Shown: one piece after another, positions 9,220 to 17,326 of the stretch
Layout: every line of letters begins with the position of its first letter
How positions within the stretch are numbered: the first letter of the stretch is position 1
Assembly (NCBI GenBank): GCA_947628695.1
Contig: CANRAV010000016.1
Span: 1-53,198, forward strand
Origin: an uncultured Clostridia bacterium
GTDB taxonomy: Bacteria > Bacillota > Clostridia > Oscillospirales > CAG-382
DNA: 53,198 nucleotides
Direction: 5' to 3'
The notes under the pieces: generated by a model
The model's input: only the letters and a program-made list of their open reading frames with translations
Database searches by the model: none
What the model was told of the DNA's origin: nothing
Translations under genes and position numbers: made by a program

Positions 9220-9250
9220 TAAATGCACCGTCCTTTCTCTTTTCGGTTGT

Positions 9251-9279
9251 ATTTTACCACAAACCGCGGTTGAATACAA
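9251..9279 (-). promoter_or_regulatory. Promoter of regulator-exporter operon with internal dyad
   Basis: On the minus strand TTGTAT (9279-9274), a 17-bp spacer and TAAAAT (9256-9251). The spacer holds the palindrome AACCGCGGTT (9262-9271), a plausible autoregulatory operator for the XRE protein. Confidence 0.55.
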
Positions 9280-9349
9280 TGGAGGCGTTTTTTAGAAAAT
9301 CCAACCGCCGGTTTCAAAACGCAACCTCGCTCTCGCAGCCTGCAGCAGC

Positions 9350-9545
9350 GCTCCATACGTGCGAACAGCCTGTACATCGCTGCGGCGCGGCCTGCGTTGG
9401 CGGCTCGGGATTCCAAAGGGCTGTGCCCTTTGGGTCTAAAATGCTGTGTTGTTCTATAAACTTAACCCAAAACAGCCATGAAGGGACCGAATCCCTTCAT
9501 ATAAAAAACACGGACGGGCCGGAGCCCGTCCAAAATAATAAACAA
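9350..9545 (+). repeat. Dispersed three-hairpin repeat, copy B
   Basis: Begins CTCCATACGTGCG and carries the three dyads, CCAAAGGG/CCCTTTGG, GAAGGGA/TCCCTTC and GGACGGGC/GCCCGTCC (9512-9531). The last is 28 bp from the stop codon of minus-strand nth. Confidence 0.9.
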
Positions 9546-9558
9546 AAACACAAAAAAT

Positions 9559-10191
9559 CTAATCAAGAGCTTTCTCGCAAAAGTGGGAAAGCGGGCAGTC
9601 GGCGCAGCGGGGGCTGCGTGCGGTGCAGGTATCGCGGCCGAAGTTCACAAGTCGGTGGCAGAAGTCGCTTTGCCTATCGGTGGGGAGGAGTGCGGAAAGC
9701 TCCCTCTCCACGGTAAGGGGGTCCTTTTTGGAGCAAAGCCCCAGCCGGCAGGAGATGCGCATGCAATGCGTATCGGCCACTATTCCGCCGAGGCCGTAGA
9801 GGTCGCCGCGCAGCAGGTTTGCGACCTTCCTGCCGACGCCGGGGAGCGAGAGTAGGTCGTCCATCGCGGAGGGGACGCGGCCGCCGAAGCGCGCGTCGAT
9901 GGCGGCGCAGGCGGCGCGAAGGTTCTTTGCCTTGCTGTTGTAAAGCCCGACGGGGCGGATTATCGCCTCCAGCTCGCCCGGGGGGGAGGCGGCAAGTGAC
10001 GCCGGGGAGGGGTATTTTTCAAAAAGCGGGACGCAGACGGCGTTGACCCTTGCGTCCGTGCACTGTGCGGAGAGTACGGCCATGACAAGCAGCCTGTACG
10101 GGTCCTTGCCGTAGTCAAGCGAGCACACGGCCTTTGGGTAAAGCTTTTCAAGCGCGTCTGCGGCAAGGAGAGCGCGTTCTTTTTTGTCCAT
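9559..10191 (-). CDS. nth: Endonuclease III, base-excision DNA glycosylase/AP lyase
   Basis: 210 residues, normal for the family. It removes oxidised pyrimidines and cuts the abasic strand. The helix-hairpin-helix LPGVGRKVAN contains the catalytic lysine (K122), and the catalytic aspartate is in IVADTH (D140). The C-terminal [4Fe-4S] ligands are C189, C196, C199 and C205 in the pattern C-x6-C-x2-C-x5-C. It lies 12 bp downstream of the DUF4364 gene on the same strand and probably shares its promoter. Confidence 0.95.
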   Translation of the reverse strand: MDKKERALLAADALEKLYPKAVCSLDYGKDPYRLLVMAVLSAQCTDARVNAVCVPLFEKYPSPASLAASPPGELEAIIRPVGLYNSKAKNLRAACAAIDARFGGRVPSAMDDLLSLPGVGRKVANLLRGDLYGLGGIVADTHCMRISCRLGLCSKKDPLTVERELSALLPTDRQSDFCHRLVNFGRDTCTARSPRCADCPLSHFCEKALD

Positions 10192-10203
10192 AAAACGAAG
10201 CCT

Positions 10204-10743
10204 CTACTCGTCGAAGATGAAGTCGACGTCGCCGGAGAGAAGCGCCATAACGCCCTTGTAGACGTTCTCGGCTTTTTCGTTGAAGTGCTGCTGCATGCGC
10301 TTTGCAAACTCTTCGCTTGCTACGAAGGTCTCTATCCGCAGGATGGTCTTTTCGTTGTCGACCATGGCGGCGTTAAGCATGCAGCCGCGGCCGAGGGGGG
10401 TAAGCTCGCAGGAGATGCGGCTGCCGTGCCGCTTGAGGGCGATAAGCCGCTGTGCGCTACGAAGCGCCTTGTCGCGTATGCCGGCGTAAACCGTGCCCTG
10501 CACCTCGCTTACCATGCTTATGCCAAGCTCCGAAATTTCGTAGTACTTCTCGCCGTCCTTTTCTATCTCAAGCACCTGTCCGGCTTCGAGCAGGTCGGAA
10601 AAGCACACCGAAAAGTCGAAGTAATTGACAAAGGCGTCCTGCACCACAACCTCGCCTATCGTGGTTATGTCAAGCGGCTCGCCTATATTCTTGAGAAGGT
10701 AAAGCATAAAGACCTTTATTTCAAACTTGTTGGTAATTTCCAC
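10204..10743 (-). CDS. DUF4364 family winged-helix protein
   Basis: 179 residues with the DUF4364 character: VEITNKFEIKVFMLYLLKN at the start, LDITTIGEVVV, a winged-helix-like middle (DLLEAGQVLEIEKDGEKYY) and an acidic C terminus. The start is taken as GTG at 10743 because AAGGAGG stands ten bases upstream and the homologous region begins there; the frame continues upstream through the promoter without a credible start. Function is unproven; the family is common in Clostridia and the fold suggests DNA binding. Confidence 0.75.
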   Translation of the reverse strand: MEITNKFEIKVFMLYLLKNIGEPLDITTIGEVVVQDAFVNYFDFSVCFSDLLEAGQVLEIEKDGEKYYEISELGISMVSEVQGTVYAGIRDKALRSAQRLIALKRHGSRISCELTPLGRGCMLNAAMVDNEKTILRIETFVASEEFAKRMQQHFNEKAENVYKGVMALLSGDVDFIFDE

Positions 10744-10767
10744 AAACCTTGCACCTCCTTCCCGTTT

Positions 10768-10796
10768 ATTATACAACAAAAAAAGTGTTTTTTCAA
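10768..10796 (-). promoter_or_regulatory. Promoter of DUF4364-nth
   Basis: Minus strand TTGAAA (10796-10791), 17-bp spacer, TATAAT (10773-10768), about 25 bp before the GTG start. It is back to back with the rnf promoter, so the two units may be co-regulated. Confidence 0.8.
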
Positions 10797-10808
10797 TAGC
10801 AATAACGG

Positions 10809-10837
10809 TTGAAATAAAGGTAAAGATATAGTATAAT
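10809..10837 (+). promoter_or_regulatory. Promoter of the rnf operon
   Basis: TTGAAA (10809-10814), 17-bp spacer, TATAAT (10832-10837), 30 bp before the rnfC start. Confidence 0.8.
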
Positions 10838-10867
10838 AAAATCGAGTAATTGTCGGAGGTAGTCATA

Positions 10868-12181
10868 ATGGCGCAGACAATAAGCGGCGGCATACGCATA
10901 GACGGCAGGAAGAGCACGGGCACAAAGAACGCCGTGGCTTTTACCGAGCCGCGCCTTGTCGCCATATCAATGAAACAGCACAGCGGCATTCCGCTTATAC
11001 CCTCTGTTGCGGAGGGCGACCACGTCGATATAGGGCAGTGCATAGGTGACAACAGGGGTGCTCCCTGCTGCCCCGTCCACGCAAGCGTTTCCGGCACCGT
11101 CAAGGCGGTGGAGAACCGCGGCGGCGAGGTCTTTGCGGTCATAGAAAACGACATGCTTTACACCGTCACGCCGGAGCTTGAGCCGGTGGACGTCCCGCTT
11201 ACGGAGCTTTCGGCGGAGGATATTGCCGACAGGGTTCGGAAGGCCGGGATAATCAGCGGCGGCGTGCCCGCGTGTGAGAAGCTTTCCGCCACTGCGGGCA
11301 GCGTAAAGAGGCTTATAATAAACTGTGTGGAGAGCGAGCCGTATCTGGCAAGCGCGCGGAGGCTGCTTTTGGAGCAGCCGGAGTCGGTCATAAAAGGCGC
11401 AAAGGTGCTTGTTTACGCGCTTGGCATAAGGCGGGCGGTCTTTGCGGCGGAGGACGGCGACAAGGAGCTTTTGGAGCTTTTGGACTCGCGCACTGCGGAC
11501 AAGCAGCTTTTTTCGGTAAAGACGGTGAAGGCAAAATACCCGCAAAGCGGGGAGAGGGAGCTTATAAACGCACTTTACGGCAAGGAGGTGCCTGCCGGAA
11601 AGAGGCCGGAGGAATACGGCTTTACGGTGTTCACGCCGGAGGAGGCCGCTGCGGTCTACCGCGCGCTGGCGACGGGGATGCCCTTCGTGCACAAGCGCAT
11701 AACGGTGGCCGGCGACGCGATAAAGTCGCCCTGCTGCCTTGTTGTCCCGATAGGCGCGACTGCCGAGGAGATTGCGGAGTTCTGCGGCGGGGTCAAAAAG
11801 CGGTTCTCGCGCCTTGTCTTAGGCGGACTAATGGCGGGAAAGACCGCAGAAAGCCTGCAGTGCAGCGTCGGCAAGGGGACGGACGCGCTTTTGTTCCTGT
11901 CAGCGGAAAAAGAGAAGAAAAACAGCGGCTGCATACGCTGCGGGCGGTGCGTGCGCGCCTGCCCCATGCGGCTTATGCCGCATCTGCTGGCGGCCTATGC
12001 GGAGAAGGGGAAGTACGGGAAATGCGCGTCGCTTGACGTTTTCAGCTGCACGGAGTGCGGCTGCTGCGCCTACGTGTGCCCGGGCGGCGTGCCGATAACG
12101 GAGGATATACGGAGGGCGAAGGCGGCGCTTGGCGGTGCCGACGTGACGGGGGAGGTGCTAAACGATGGAAAAGACGCTTAA
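10868..12181 (+). CDS. rnfC: RnfC-like subunit, electron transport complex
   Basis: 437 residues. In canonical Rnf, RnfC is the peripheral NADH- and flavin-binding subunit. The start at 10868 follows GGAGG. The N terminus is a barrel-sandwich region (AEGDHVDIGQ, HASVSGTVKAV). Two [4Fe-4S] motifs are intact: C355, C358, C361, C365 and C394, C397, C400, C404. The Nqo1-like glycine-rich loop, normally GGAGFPTG.K, is reduced to GIISGGVPACEKLS (128-140), and the usual ECEPY reads ESEPY. NADH binding is therefore doubtful while the iron-sulfur wire remains. First gene of rnfCDGEA; rnfD starts inside its 3' end. Confidence 0.85.
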   Translation: MAQTISGGIRIDGRKSTGTKNAVAFTEPRLVAISMKQHSGIPLIPSVAEGDHVDIGQCIGDNRGAPCCPVHASVSGTVKAVENRGGEVFAVIENDMLYTVTPELEPVDVPLTELSAEDIADRVRKAGIISGGVPACEKLSATAGSVKRLIINCVESEPYLASARRLLLEQPESVIKGAKVLVYALGIRRAVFAAEDGDKELLELLDSRTADKQLFSVKTVKAKYPQSGERELINALYGKEVPAGKRPEEYGFTVFTPEEAAAVYRALATGMPFVHKRITVAGDAIKSPCCLVVPIGATAEEIAEFCGGVKKRFSRLVLGGLMAGKTAESLQCSVGKGTDALLFLSAEKEKKNSGCIRCGRCVRACPMRLMPHLLAAYAEKGKYGKCASLDVFSCTECGCCAYVCPGGVPITEDIRRAKAALGGADVTGEVLNDGKDA

Positions 12182-13154
12182 GCAAAGCTTTTCCCCGCAT
12201 GTGCGCGGGAATGTGACGGCAAGGTCGATAATGCTTGACGTCATCATCGCGCTGTCTCCCGCGCTTATCTGGGGCGTGTACGCCTTCGGTGCGAGGGCCG
12301 CGGTGATAACGCTGCTTTCCGTCGGTGCTTCCGTCGGGTCGGAGGCGCTGTTCTGCCTTATAACAAAGAGAAAACAGACCGTAGGGGATCTTTCCGCCGT
12401 GGTTACGGGGCTTATTTTGGCCTTCGGCCTGCCCGTAACGGTGCCGCTTTGGGCACCCGTGCTCGGCGGTGCGTTTGCGGCGGTGGTCGTCAAGATGCTT
12501 TTCGGCGGCATAGGCAAAAACTTTTTGAACCCCGCGCTTGCCGCAAGGGTCTTTTTGACGGTTTCGTTCCCCGCCATGATGTCCGGCTCCTTCGTGACCC
12601 CGAGGGCCGCAAGGGCGCTGTCTCCCTTCGCGCTTAAGGTAAGCGCCGCCTTTACGCCGACTGTGCTTGACAACGTCGAAGAGGGTGTGGACTCCAACAC
12701 GCTTGTCGACCTGTTCTACGGCAACACGGCCGGCTGTATAGGCGAGGTGTCGAAGATCTGCCTTATAATAGGGCTTGTGTACCTGCTGCTTCGGCGCGTG
12801 GTAAGCTGGCACATACCGGCGGCATATATCGCGGCCTTCTTCCTTCTGACCTACCTCTTCCCGCGCGGGGAGGACGAGGCGATAAACTTTGCGCTTGCAA
12901 GCCTGCTTTCCGGCGGAGTTTTCTTCGCCGCGTTCTTCATGGCGACGGACTACACCACCTCGCCGATAAGCTCGCTCGGCAAGCTTATCTACGGCGCGCT
13001 TTGCGGTGCGCTTACGGTGTTCTTCCGCTACTTCGGCGGCTATGCCGAGGGTGCGGTTTTCGCCGTGCTTATTATGAACCTTTTTGCCGGGCACATCGAC
13101 CGGCTTACAATGCCAAAGGTCTTCGGAGGTGGCGTAAATGCAAAAAAGCAATGA
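12165..13154 (+). CDS. rnfD: RnfD-like membrane subunit
   Basis: 329 residues with multiple hydrophobic helices and RnfD landmarks: SPHVRG near the start, LNPALAARVFL (121-131) and LFYGNTAGCIGEVS. RnfD carries a covalent FMN on a threonine within an S/T-G-A-T motif; here the corresponding place reads VSAAFTPT (159-166), keeping a threonine-proline but not the exact motif. It overlaps rnfC by 17 bp, with GGGGGAGG before the ATG, and rnfG by 17 bp. The subunit assignment is secure; the flavin attachment is uncertain. Confidence 0.85.
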   Translation: MEKTLKQSFSPHVRGNVTARSIMLDVIIALSPALIWGVYAFGARAAVITLLSVGASVGSEALFCLITKRKQTVGDLSAVVTGLILAFGLPVTVPLWAPVLGGAFAAVVVKMLFGGIGKNFLNPALAARVFLTVSFPAMMSGSFVTPRAARALSPFALKVSAAFTPTVLDNVEEGVDSNTLVDLFYGNTAGCIGEVSKICLIIGLVYLLLRRVVSWHIPAAYIAAFFLLTYLFPRGEDEAINFALASLLSGGVFFAAFFMATDYTTSPISSLGKLIYGALCGALTVFFRYFGGYAEGAVFAVLIMNLFAGHIDRLTMPKVFGGGVNAKKQ

Positions 13155-13698
13155 GAGGGGAGCCTTTTACGGCATAGCCGTTACGGCCGCGATAACGGCG
13201 CTTGCCGTGATCCTTGCCGTTTTGGTGAACCTTGCCGCGTCCCCGTTTATAAAGCGGAACGCCGACGAAAGCGTAAGAAGCACCGTAGCCCTTGTGTTTG
13301 ACGGCGTCACCGGATACGAGGATCTGACCGAGGATTTCGGGGTTGATGGCACCTCCGCGCTTTACCGCGTGATAAGCGGCACCGGCGGCGAGGACAGATA
13401 CTGCGTGATCTGCGGGAACGACGCAAGGTTTATAGTCGGCTTCCGCGGGGACGGAATAATAACCGCAGTCAGGGCGCTTTCCGCAGACGGGGTGCAGCTT
13501 AAAGCGGGGCAAACCGACGCGGACAAAGAGCTTTTGGCGCAGTTCGGCGGCATTTCCGCAGACGCCGAGGGCGTACATATAAAGAACGTCTCCGGCGCTA
13601 CGGTGGACGCGTCGGCGGCAGTCGGCGCGGTGAACACGGCCTGCAGTGCGGTACGGGCGCTGCTTGGGCTTGACGGGGAGGCTTCGGAGGAAGAATGA
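13138..13698 (+). CDS. rnfG: RnfG-like FMN-binding subunit
   Basis: 186 residues: one N-terminal membrane helix (about 12-35) followed by an extracytoplasmic FMN-binding domain. The flavinylation motif SGAT is intact in KNVSGATVDASAAVGAVN near residues 148-165. RnfG passes electrons through covalent FMN outside the membrane. The ATG follows GGAGG inside the rnfD 3' end, and its stop overlaps rnfE by ATGA. Confidence 0.9.
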   Translation: MQKSNERGAFYGIAVTAAITALAVILAVLVNLAASPFIKRNADESVRSTVALVFDGVTGYEDLTEDFGVDGTSALYRVISGTGGEDRYCVICGNDARFIVGFRGDGIITAVRALSADGVQLKAGQTDADKELLAQFGGISADAEGVHIKNVSGATVDASAAVGAVNTACSAVRALLGLDGEASEEE

Positions 13699-14303
13699 GA
13701 AAAAGCGTTTCTTACTTTGCAAAAACGGGGCTTTTGACCCGCAACCCCGCTGCGATACAGCTTTTGGGTCTTTGTTTTCTGCTTGCCGCCTCCGCGTCGC
13801 TCAAGGACGCGCTTACGCTTGGCGTGTGCGCGGTTCTGGTGCTTGTGTGCTCCAACGTCACGCTGTCGCTTTTAAGGGGGCTGATACCGGACAGCGCACG
13901 TGTCCCCGCGTACCTTATAACGGCGGCCGGCTTTGTCACCGTGGCAGAGCTTGCGGTTTCCGCCTGGCTGCCCTCGGCCGGCAGGTCGCTTGGCATATAT
14001 CTGCCGCTGATGGCGGTGAACAGCCTGTTCCTTGCGCGGGCGGACGCCTTCGCTTCCGAAAACGGCCCCGCGGCCTCCGCGCTGGACGGCGTGTTTATGG
14101 GCTTGGGCTACGCGCTTGTCCTCGTTATCACCGCCTTCGTGCGCGAGCTTTTGGGCGCAGGCCGCATCTTCGGCTTTTCGGTGTTCGGCAGGGCCTTCAC
14201 CGGCGTGCCCTTCTTCGCGCTGCCCGCAGGCGCCTTTGTCTGCCTCGGCTTTGTCATAGCGGCGTTTAGATTCGTCAAGAGAAAAACGGAGGAGAGAAAA
14301 TGA
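13695..14303 (+). CDS. rnfE: RnfE-like membrane subunit with one cluster cysteine missing
   Basis: 202 residues, polytopic. Family landmarks are NPAAIQLLGLCFLLA with the first conserved cysteine (C27) and ARADAFAS. RnfE and RnfA are known to hold an intramembrane [2Fe-2S] cluster with two cysteines each. The second RnfE cysteine (family ..TNC.. before the RAEAFA segment) is serine here (VNS, S110; codon 14022-14024). It overlaps rnfG and rnfA by ATGA. Confidence 0.9.
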   Translation: MRKSVSYFAKTGLLTRNPAAIQLLGLCFLLAASASLKDALTLGVCAVLVLVCSNVTLSLLRGLIPDSARVPAYLITAAGFVTVAELAVSAWLPSAGRSLGIYLPLMAVNSLFLARADAFASENGPAASALDGVFMGLGYALVLVITAFVRELLGAGRIFGFSVFGRAFTGVPFFALPAGAFVCLGFVIAAFRFVKRKTEERK

Positions 14304-14917
14304 GCGTTTCAAGTCTGCTTCTTTTGTGCTTTTCGGCCGTGTTCGCCGAAAACCTCGTCTTCACGCGGCTTCTGGGCGTGGGTCCGCTTATCACCGTCTC
14401 CGGCAAGCCGAAGGCGGCGCTTACCGTGGGCGCGCTTATCACCGCCGTGATGACGCTTTCCTCTGCGCTTGCGTTTGCCGCGCGGCGCTTCGTGCTGGAG
14501 CCGCTTGGTGCGCAGTTCCTGCAAATAATAGTGTATGTAGTTATAATCGTGCTGCTTTCGGAGGGTGCAGGGCTTCTGCTTTCCCGCTTCCTTCCGGCGC
14601 TTTACGGGATCGTAAGCGTTTACATGCCGCTTGTGCCCGCCAACTGCGCCGTGCTCGGTGCGTCGCTTCTGAGCGTTCAGTTCGGGCACGGCTTTGTGCA
14701 AAGCGTGCTTTTCGGCTTCTTCGGCTCTTTGGGATTTGCGCTTGCGCTGTTTGTGTTCTGCGGCGTGCGCGAAAGGCTGGAGCTTGCCGACCCGCCGAGG
14801 AGCTTTGCCGGCGTGCCGATGTACCTTGTCGCGCTTGGGCTTATCGCCCTCGCCTTCTGCGGCTTTAAGGGCGTCGACTTCGGCGGAGGCAGCCTTTTCC
14901 CCTTCACCCTGTCATAG
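14300..14917 (+). CDS. rnfA: RnfA-like membrane subunit with one cluster cysteine missing
   Basis: 205 residues, six predicted helices, paralogue of RnfE. The first family cysteine, in L-G-[IL]-C-P, is glycine here (LLGVGPL, G28; codon 14381-14383), while the second is present in PANCAVLG (C116). With RnfE, two of four membrane-cluster ligands are lost. In most clostridial operons rnfB follows rnfA; here an rRNA methyltransferase begins three bases after the stop and no rnfB occurs in the window. Confidence 0.9.
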   Translation: MSVSSLLLLCFSAVFAENLVFTRLLGVGPLITVSGKPKAALTVGALITAVMTLSSALAFAARRFVLEPLGAQFLQIIVYVVIIVLLSEGAGLLLSRFLPALYGIVSVYMPLVPANCAVLGASLLSVQFGHGFVQSVLFGFFGSLGFALALFVFCGVRERLELADPPRSFAGVPMYLVALGLIALAFCGFKGVDFGGGSLFPFTLS

Positions 14918-14920
14918 CCT

Positions 14921-16288
14921 ATGGGAAAAACACTTAAAAACACCGTGTTCACCGCCTTCTTTACGGACGTCACAAACGAGGGCTTCGGCGTCTGCCGGTA
15001 CACAGACGGCAGGGCGGTTTTCGTGCCGCAGTCGCTTCCCGGCGAGACGGCCGAGGTGCGCATAATCAAGGAATACAAGGCCTATCTTATAGGGCGTGTT
15101 GAACGGCTTATCGCCGCAAGCGGCGACAGGAGGGAGCCCGACTGTGCCGTCTTCGGCCGCTGCGGCGGCTGCGCCTACCGCCACGTAGACTACAAGACGG
15201 AGCTTGCCTTCAAGGCGGAAAGCGTAAAGCGCTTCTTCCGCCGCAACGCAGGCATCGATATAGAGGTGCCCCTTCCGCTTCACGGGAACCCCGACGCATA
15301 CAGGAACAAAATGGTCCTTCCCCTTGTGGAGGAGGACGGAAAGACAGTCGGCGGCTTCTACGCAAGGCACAGCCACAAGGTCGTGCCCTGCACGGACTGC
15401 CGTCTTCACAGCCCCGATTTCGGCCGCATTGCTTCGCGGCTTTGCAAAACTTTGAAGGGGCTTCCCGTCTACGACGAGGGCACCGGCACGGGGCTTCTTC
15501 GTCACCTGTGTCTGCGCCGCACCGAGGGCGGGGATTTTTGCGTCTTCGTCGTCATAAACGGCGACCGCCTGCCCGGTGAGGAAGACATTGCAGGCGCACT
15601 TATGGCGGAGTTCCCGGAGGTAAAAAGCTTCAGCGTAAACATAAACAAGGCTCGCACAAACGCCGTCACCGGCGGGGAATGGCGCCTTATAGCGGGGGAA
15701 AAGACGCTTACCGAAACGCTTTGCGGCAAGCGCTTTTTGCTGTCTCCCGCTTCGTTTTTTCAGGTGAACGCGCCTATGGCGGAGGTGCTTTACAACACCG
15801 CCGCGTCGCTTGCCGACATAAAGGAGGGCGACACTGTTTTCGATTTGTACTGCGGCGTCGGCTCCGCCGGGCTTTGCATCTGCCCGGATGGCGCGCTGCT
15901 TTGCGGGGTGGAGATAGTGCCGCAGGCGGTCGAGAACGCGCGCGCAAACGCCCGCGAAAACGGCAGAAGTGACATGGACACGCGCTTTATCTGCGGCGAC
16001 GCTGCGGAGGGCTTTAAGCTTTGCCGCGACGCCTTCGGCAAAAGCGCCGACGTCGTCATTGTCGACCCGCCACGTGCCGGGCTTGACGAATCGCTCGTCT
16101 CGCAGATAGCGGCGGAGTCACCGCGCTGCGTTGTGTACATCTCCTGCAATCCAGCGACCCTCGCAAGGGACGCTGCACGCTTCGCCGCACTCGGCTATGC
16201 CGTCAGCCGCATCGTCCCCGTCGACATGTTCCCACGCACCGCCCACGTCGAGTGCGTCTGCCTGCTTACAAACGAAAAGGCAAAATAA
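14921..16288 (+). CDS. rlmD: 23S rRNA (uracil-C5)-methyltransferase, RlmD/RumA family
   Basis: 455 residues. An N-terminal TRAM domain is followed by iron-sulfur cysteines (DCAVFGRCGGC), SFFQVNAPMAEVLY, the AdoMet motif VFDLYCGVGSAGL, VIVDPPRAG and the catalytic cysteine in YISCNPATLARD, all typical of AdoMet-dependent uracil-C5 RNA methyltransferases. No ribosome binding site is visible, but the start lies three bases after the rnfA stop, so coupled translation is likely. The exact target uridine (RlmD versus RlmCD) cannot be told from sequence. Confidence 0.9.
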   Translation: MGKTLKNTVFTAFFTDVTNEGFGVCRYTDGRAVFVPQSLPGETAEVRIIKEYKAYLIGRVERLIAASGDRREPDCAVFGRCGGCAYRHVDYKTELAFKAESVKRFFRRNAGIDIEVPLPLHGNPDAYRNKMVLPLVEEDGKTVGGFYARHSHKVVPCTDCRLHSPDFGRIASRLCKTLKGLPVYDEGTGTGLLRHLCLRRTEGGDFCVFVVINGDRLPGEEDIAGALMAEFPEVKSFSVNINKARTNAVTGGEWRLIAGEKTLTETLCGKRFLLSPASFFQVNAPMAEVLYNTAASLADIKEGDTVFDLYCGVGSAGLCICPDGALLCGVEIVPQAVENARANARENGRSDMDTRFICGDAAEGFKLCRDAFGKSADVVIVDPPRAGLDESLVSQIAAESPRCVVYISCNPATLARDAARFAALGYAVSRIVPVDMFPRTAHVECVCLLTNEKAK

Positions 16289-16291
16289 ACT

Positions 16292-16303
16292 CTCCGATCG
16301 GAG
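16292..16303 (+). promoter_or_regulatory. Palindrome enclosing a ribosome binding site
   Basis: CTCCGATCGGAG is a perfect 12-bp palindrome and its 3' arm forms the GGAGG of the next gene. In RNA it would hide the Shine-Dalgarno sequence, so it may limit translation of the P-loop protein or respond to ribosome passage. Confidence 0.4.
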
Positions 16304-16309
16304 GAAAAG

Positions 16310-16990
16310 ATGAAAATACAAATCAGCGGGAATATCATAAAGCATTACCTGCAAAACGTCTACTTTATAAACGGGCACAGCTATGCGGGCAAGTCCACTA
16401 TGGTAAGGATGCTTGCCGAGCGGTACGGTATGATACATTGCGGCGAAAACTTCCACGACGTATTCCCGCGCAAGGAGCTTTCCCGTTGGAAGCAGCCGGG
16501 GCTTAGCTATTTCGACACCATGAGCGGCTGGCGGGAATGGCTTGGCATGACCCCGGAAGAGCATTGGAAATGGACAGAGCAGACTTCAAGCGAGTGCACG
16601 GAAATCGAGATTTTGGAGCTTGTAAAGCTGGCTGCGTCCGGGAAGAAGGTCGTGGCCGACACCAATATTCCTCCCGACGTTCTGCGCGAGATCTCGCCCT
16701 ACAACCGCGTTGCGATCCTCCTTTGCGACCCGCCGGATATAGCCTCCACCCGATTTTTCGACCGGGATGACCCGGACAAAAAATTTATGATGGCCGAGAT
16801 AAAGAAGTGCCCGGATCCGGAGGCAGTGCTCGAAAACTTCAATTCCTGGGTGTCGTACCGTCCCCCGCTCGGTGTCGATTGGGAACACACCGGGTTTTTT
16901 ACCTACACCCGCTCCGACTTTGATACGGACACAAGGGAGGAAATGCTGTCCGCTTTGGTACAGCACTTCGGCCTGGAAGACGAAAAGTAA
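16310..16990 (+). CDS. P-loop kinase-like protein of unknown function
   Basis: 226 residues. FINGHSYAGKSTMVRMLAERY (about 18-38) holds a Walker A site followed by an adenylate- or shikimate-kinase-like helix. KKVVADTNIPPDV suggests a Walker B-like strand, and an arginine-rich segment (STRFFDRDDPDKK) could be a lid. No specific family was recognised. It follows the rRNA methyltransferase by 21 bp and ends the rnf-led transcript, with a dispersed repeat acting as a possible terminator downstream. Confidence 0.6.
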   Translation: MKIQISGNIIKHYLQNVYFINGHSYAGKSTMVRMLAERYGMIHCGENFHDVFPRKELSRWKQPGLSYFDTMSGWREWLGMTPEEHWKWTEQTSSECTEIEILELVKLAASGKKVVADTNIPPDVLREISPYNRVAILLCDPPDIASTRFFDRDDPDKKFMMAEIKKCPDPEAVLENFNSWVSYRPPLGVDWEHTGFFTYTRSDFDTDTREEMLSALVQHFGLEDEK

Positions 16991-17044
16991 ACGCCTCTAT
17001 CCAAACACATGCCCCCCGCACGCACGCCTCGCTGACGCCTTCGC

Positions 17045-17318
17045 TTCTTCGCTTTTTTATTATTTAGACCGAGCCCCGGCCCGCCCTCGTTTTTTTCGCT
17101 TTTTATTCCCAAGCTTTTTCGCTTTTTTATTATTTTGGCCGAGCCCCGGCCCGTCCTTTATATTTGTATATGAAGGGACTCGGTCCCTTCATGGCTCTCT
17201 AATTAAGGTTTATTGAACAACATGGCTTTTTAGACCCAAAGGGTTGGCACCCTTTGAATCCCGTGCTGGCAACGCAGGCTGCGCCTCTGCCGTGTGTAGG
17301 CTTGTCGCACGTATGAAT
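17045..17318 (-). repeat. Dispersed repeat, copy C, with duplicated terminator module
   Basis: Reverse-oriented copy after the plus-strand P-loop gene. The module CGCTTTTTTATTATTT followed by CCGAGCCCCGGCCCG occurs twice (about 17050-17084 and 17120-17156), a tandem duplication of about 75 bp. GAAGGGAC/GTCCCTTC, the CAAAGGG/CCCTTTG dyad and the terminal GCACGTATG follow. The repeat fills the 337-bp gap. Confidence 0.85.
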
Positions 17319-17326
17319 CCTTTCAT

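Noticed and set aside
12042-13151. 369-codon minus-strand open frame
   Set aside because: Antisense to rnfC and rnfD; basic, repetitive residues typical of a shadow frame.
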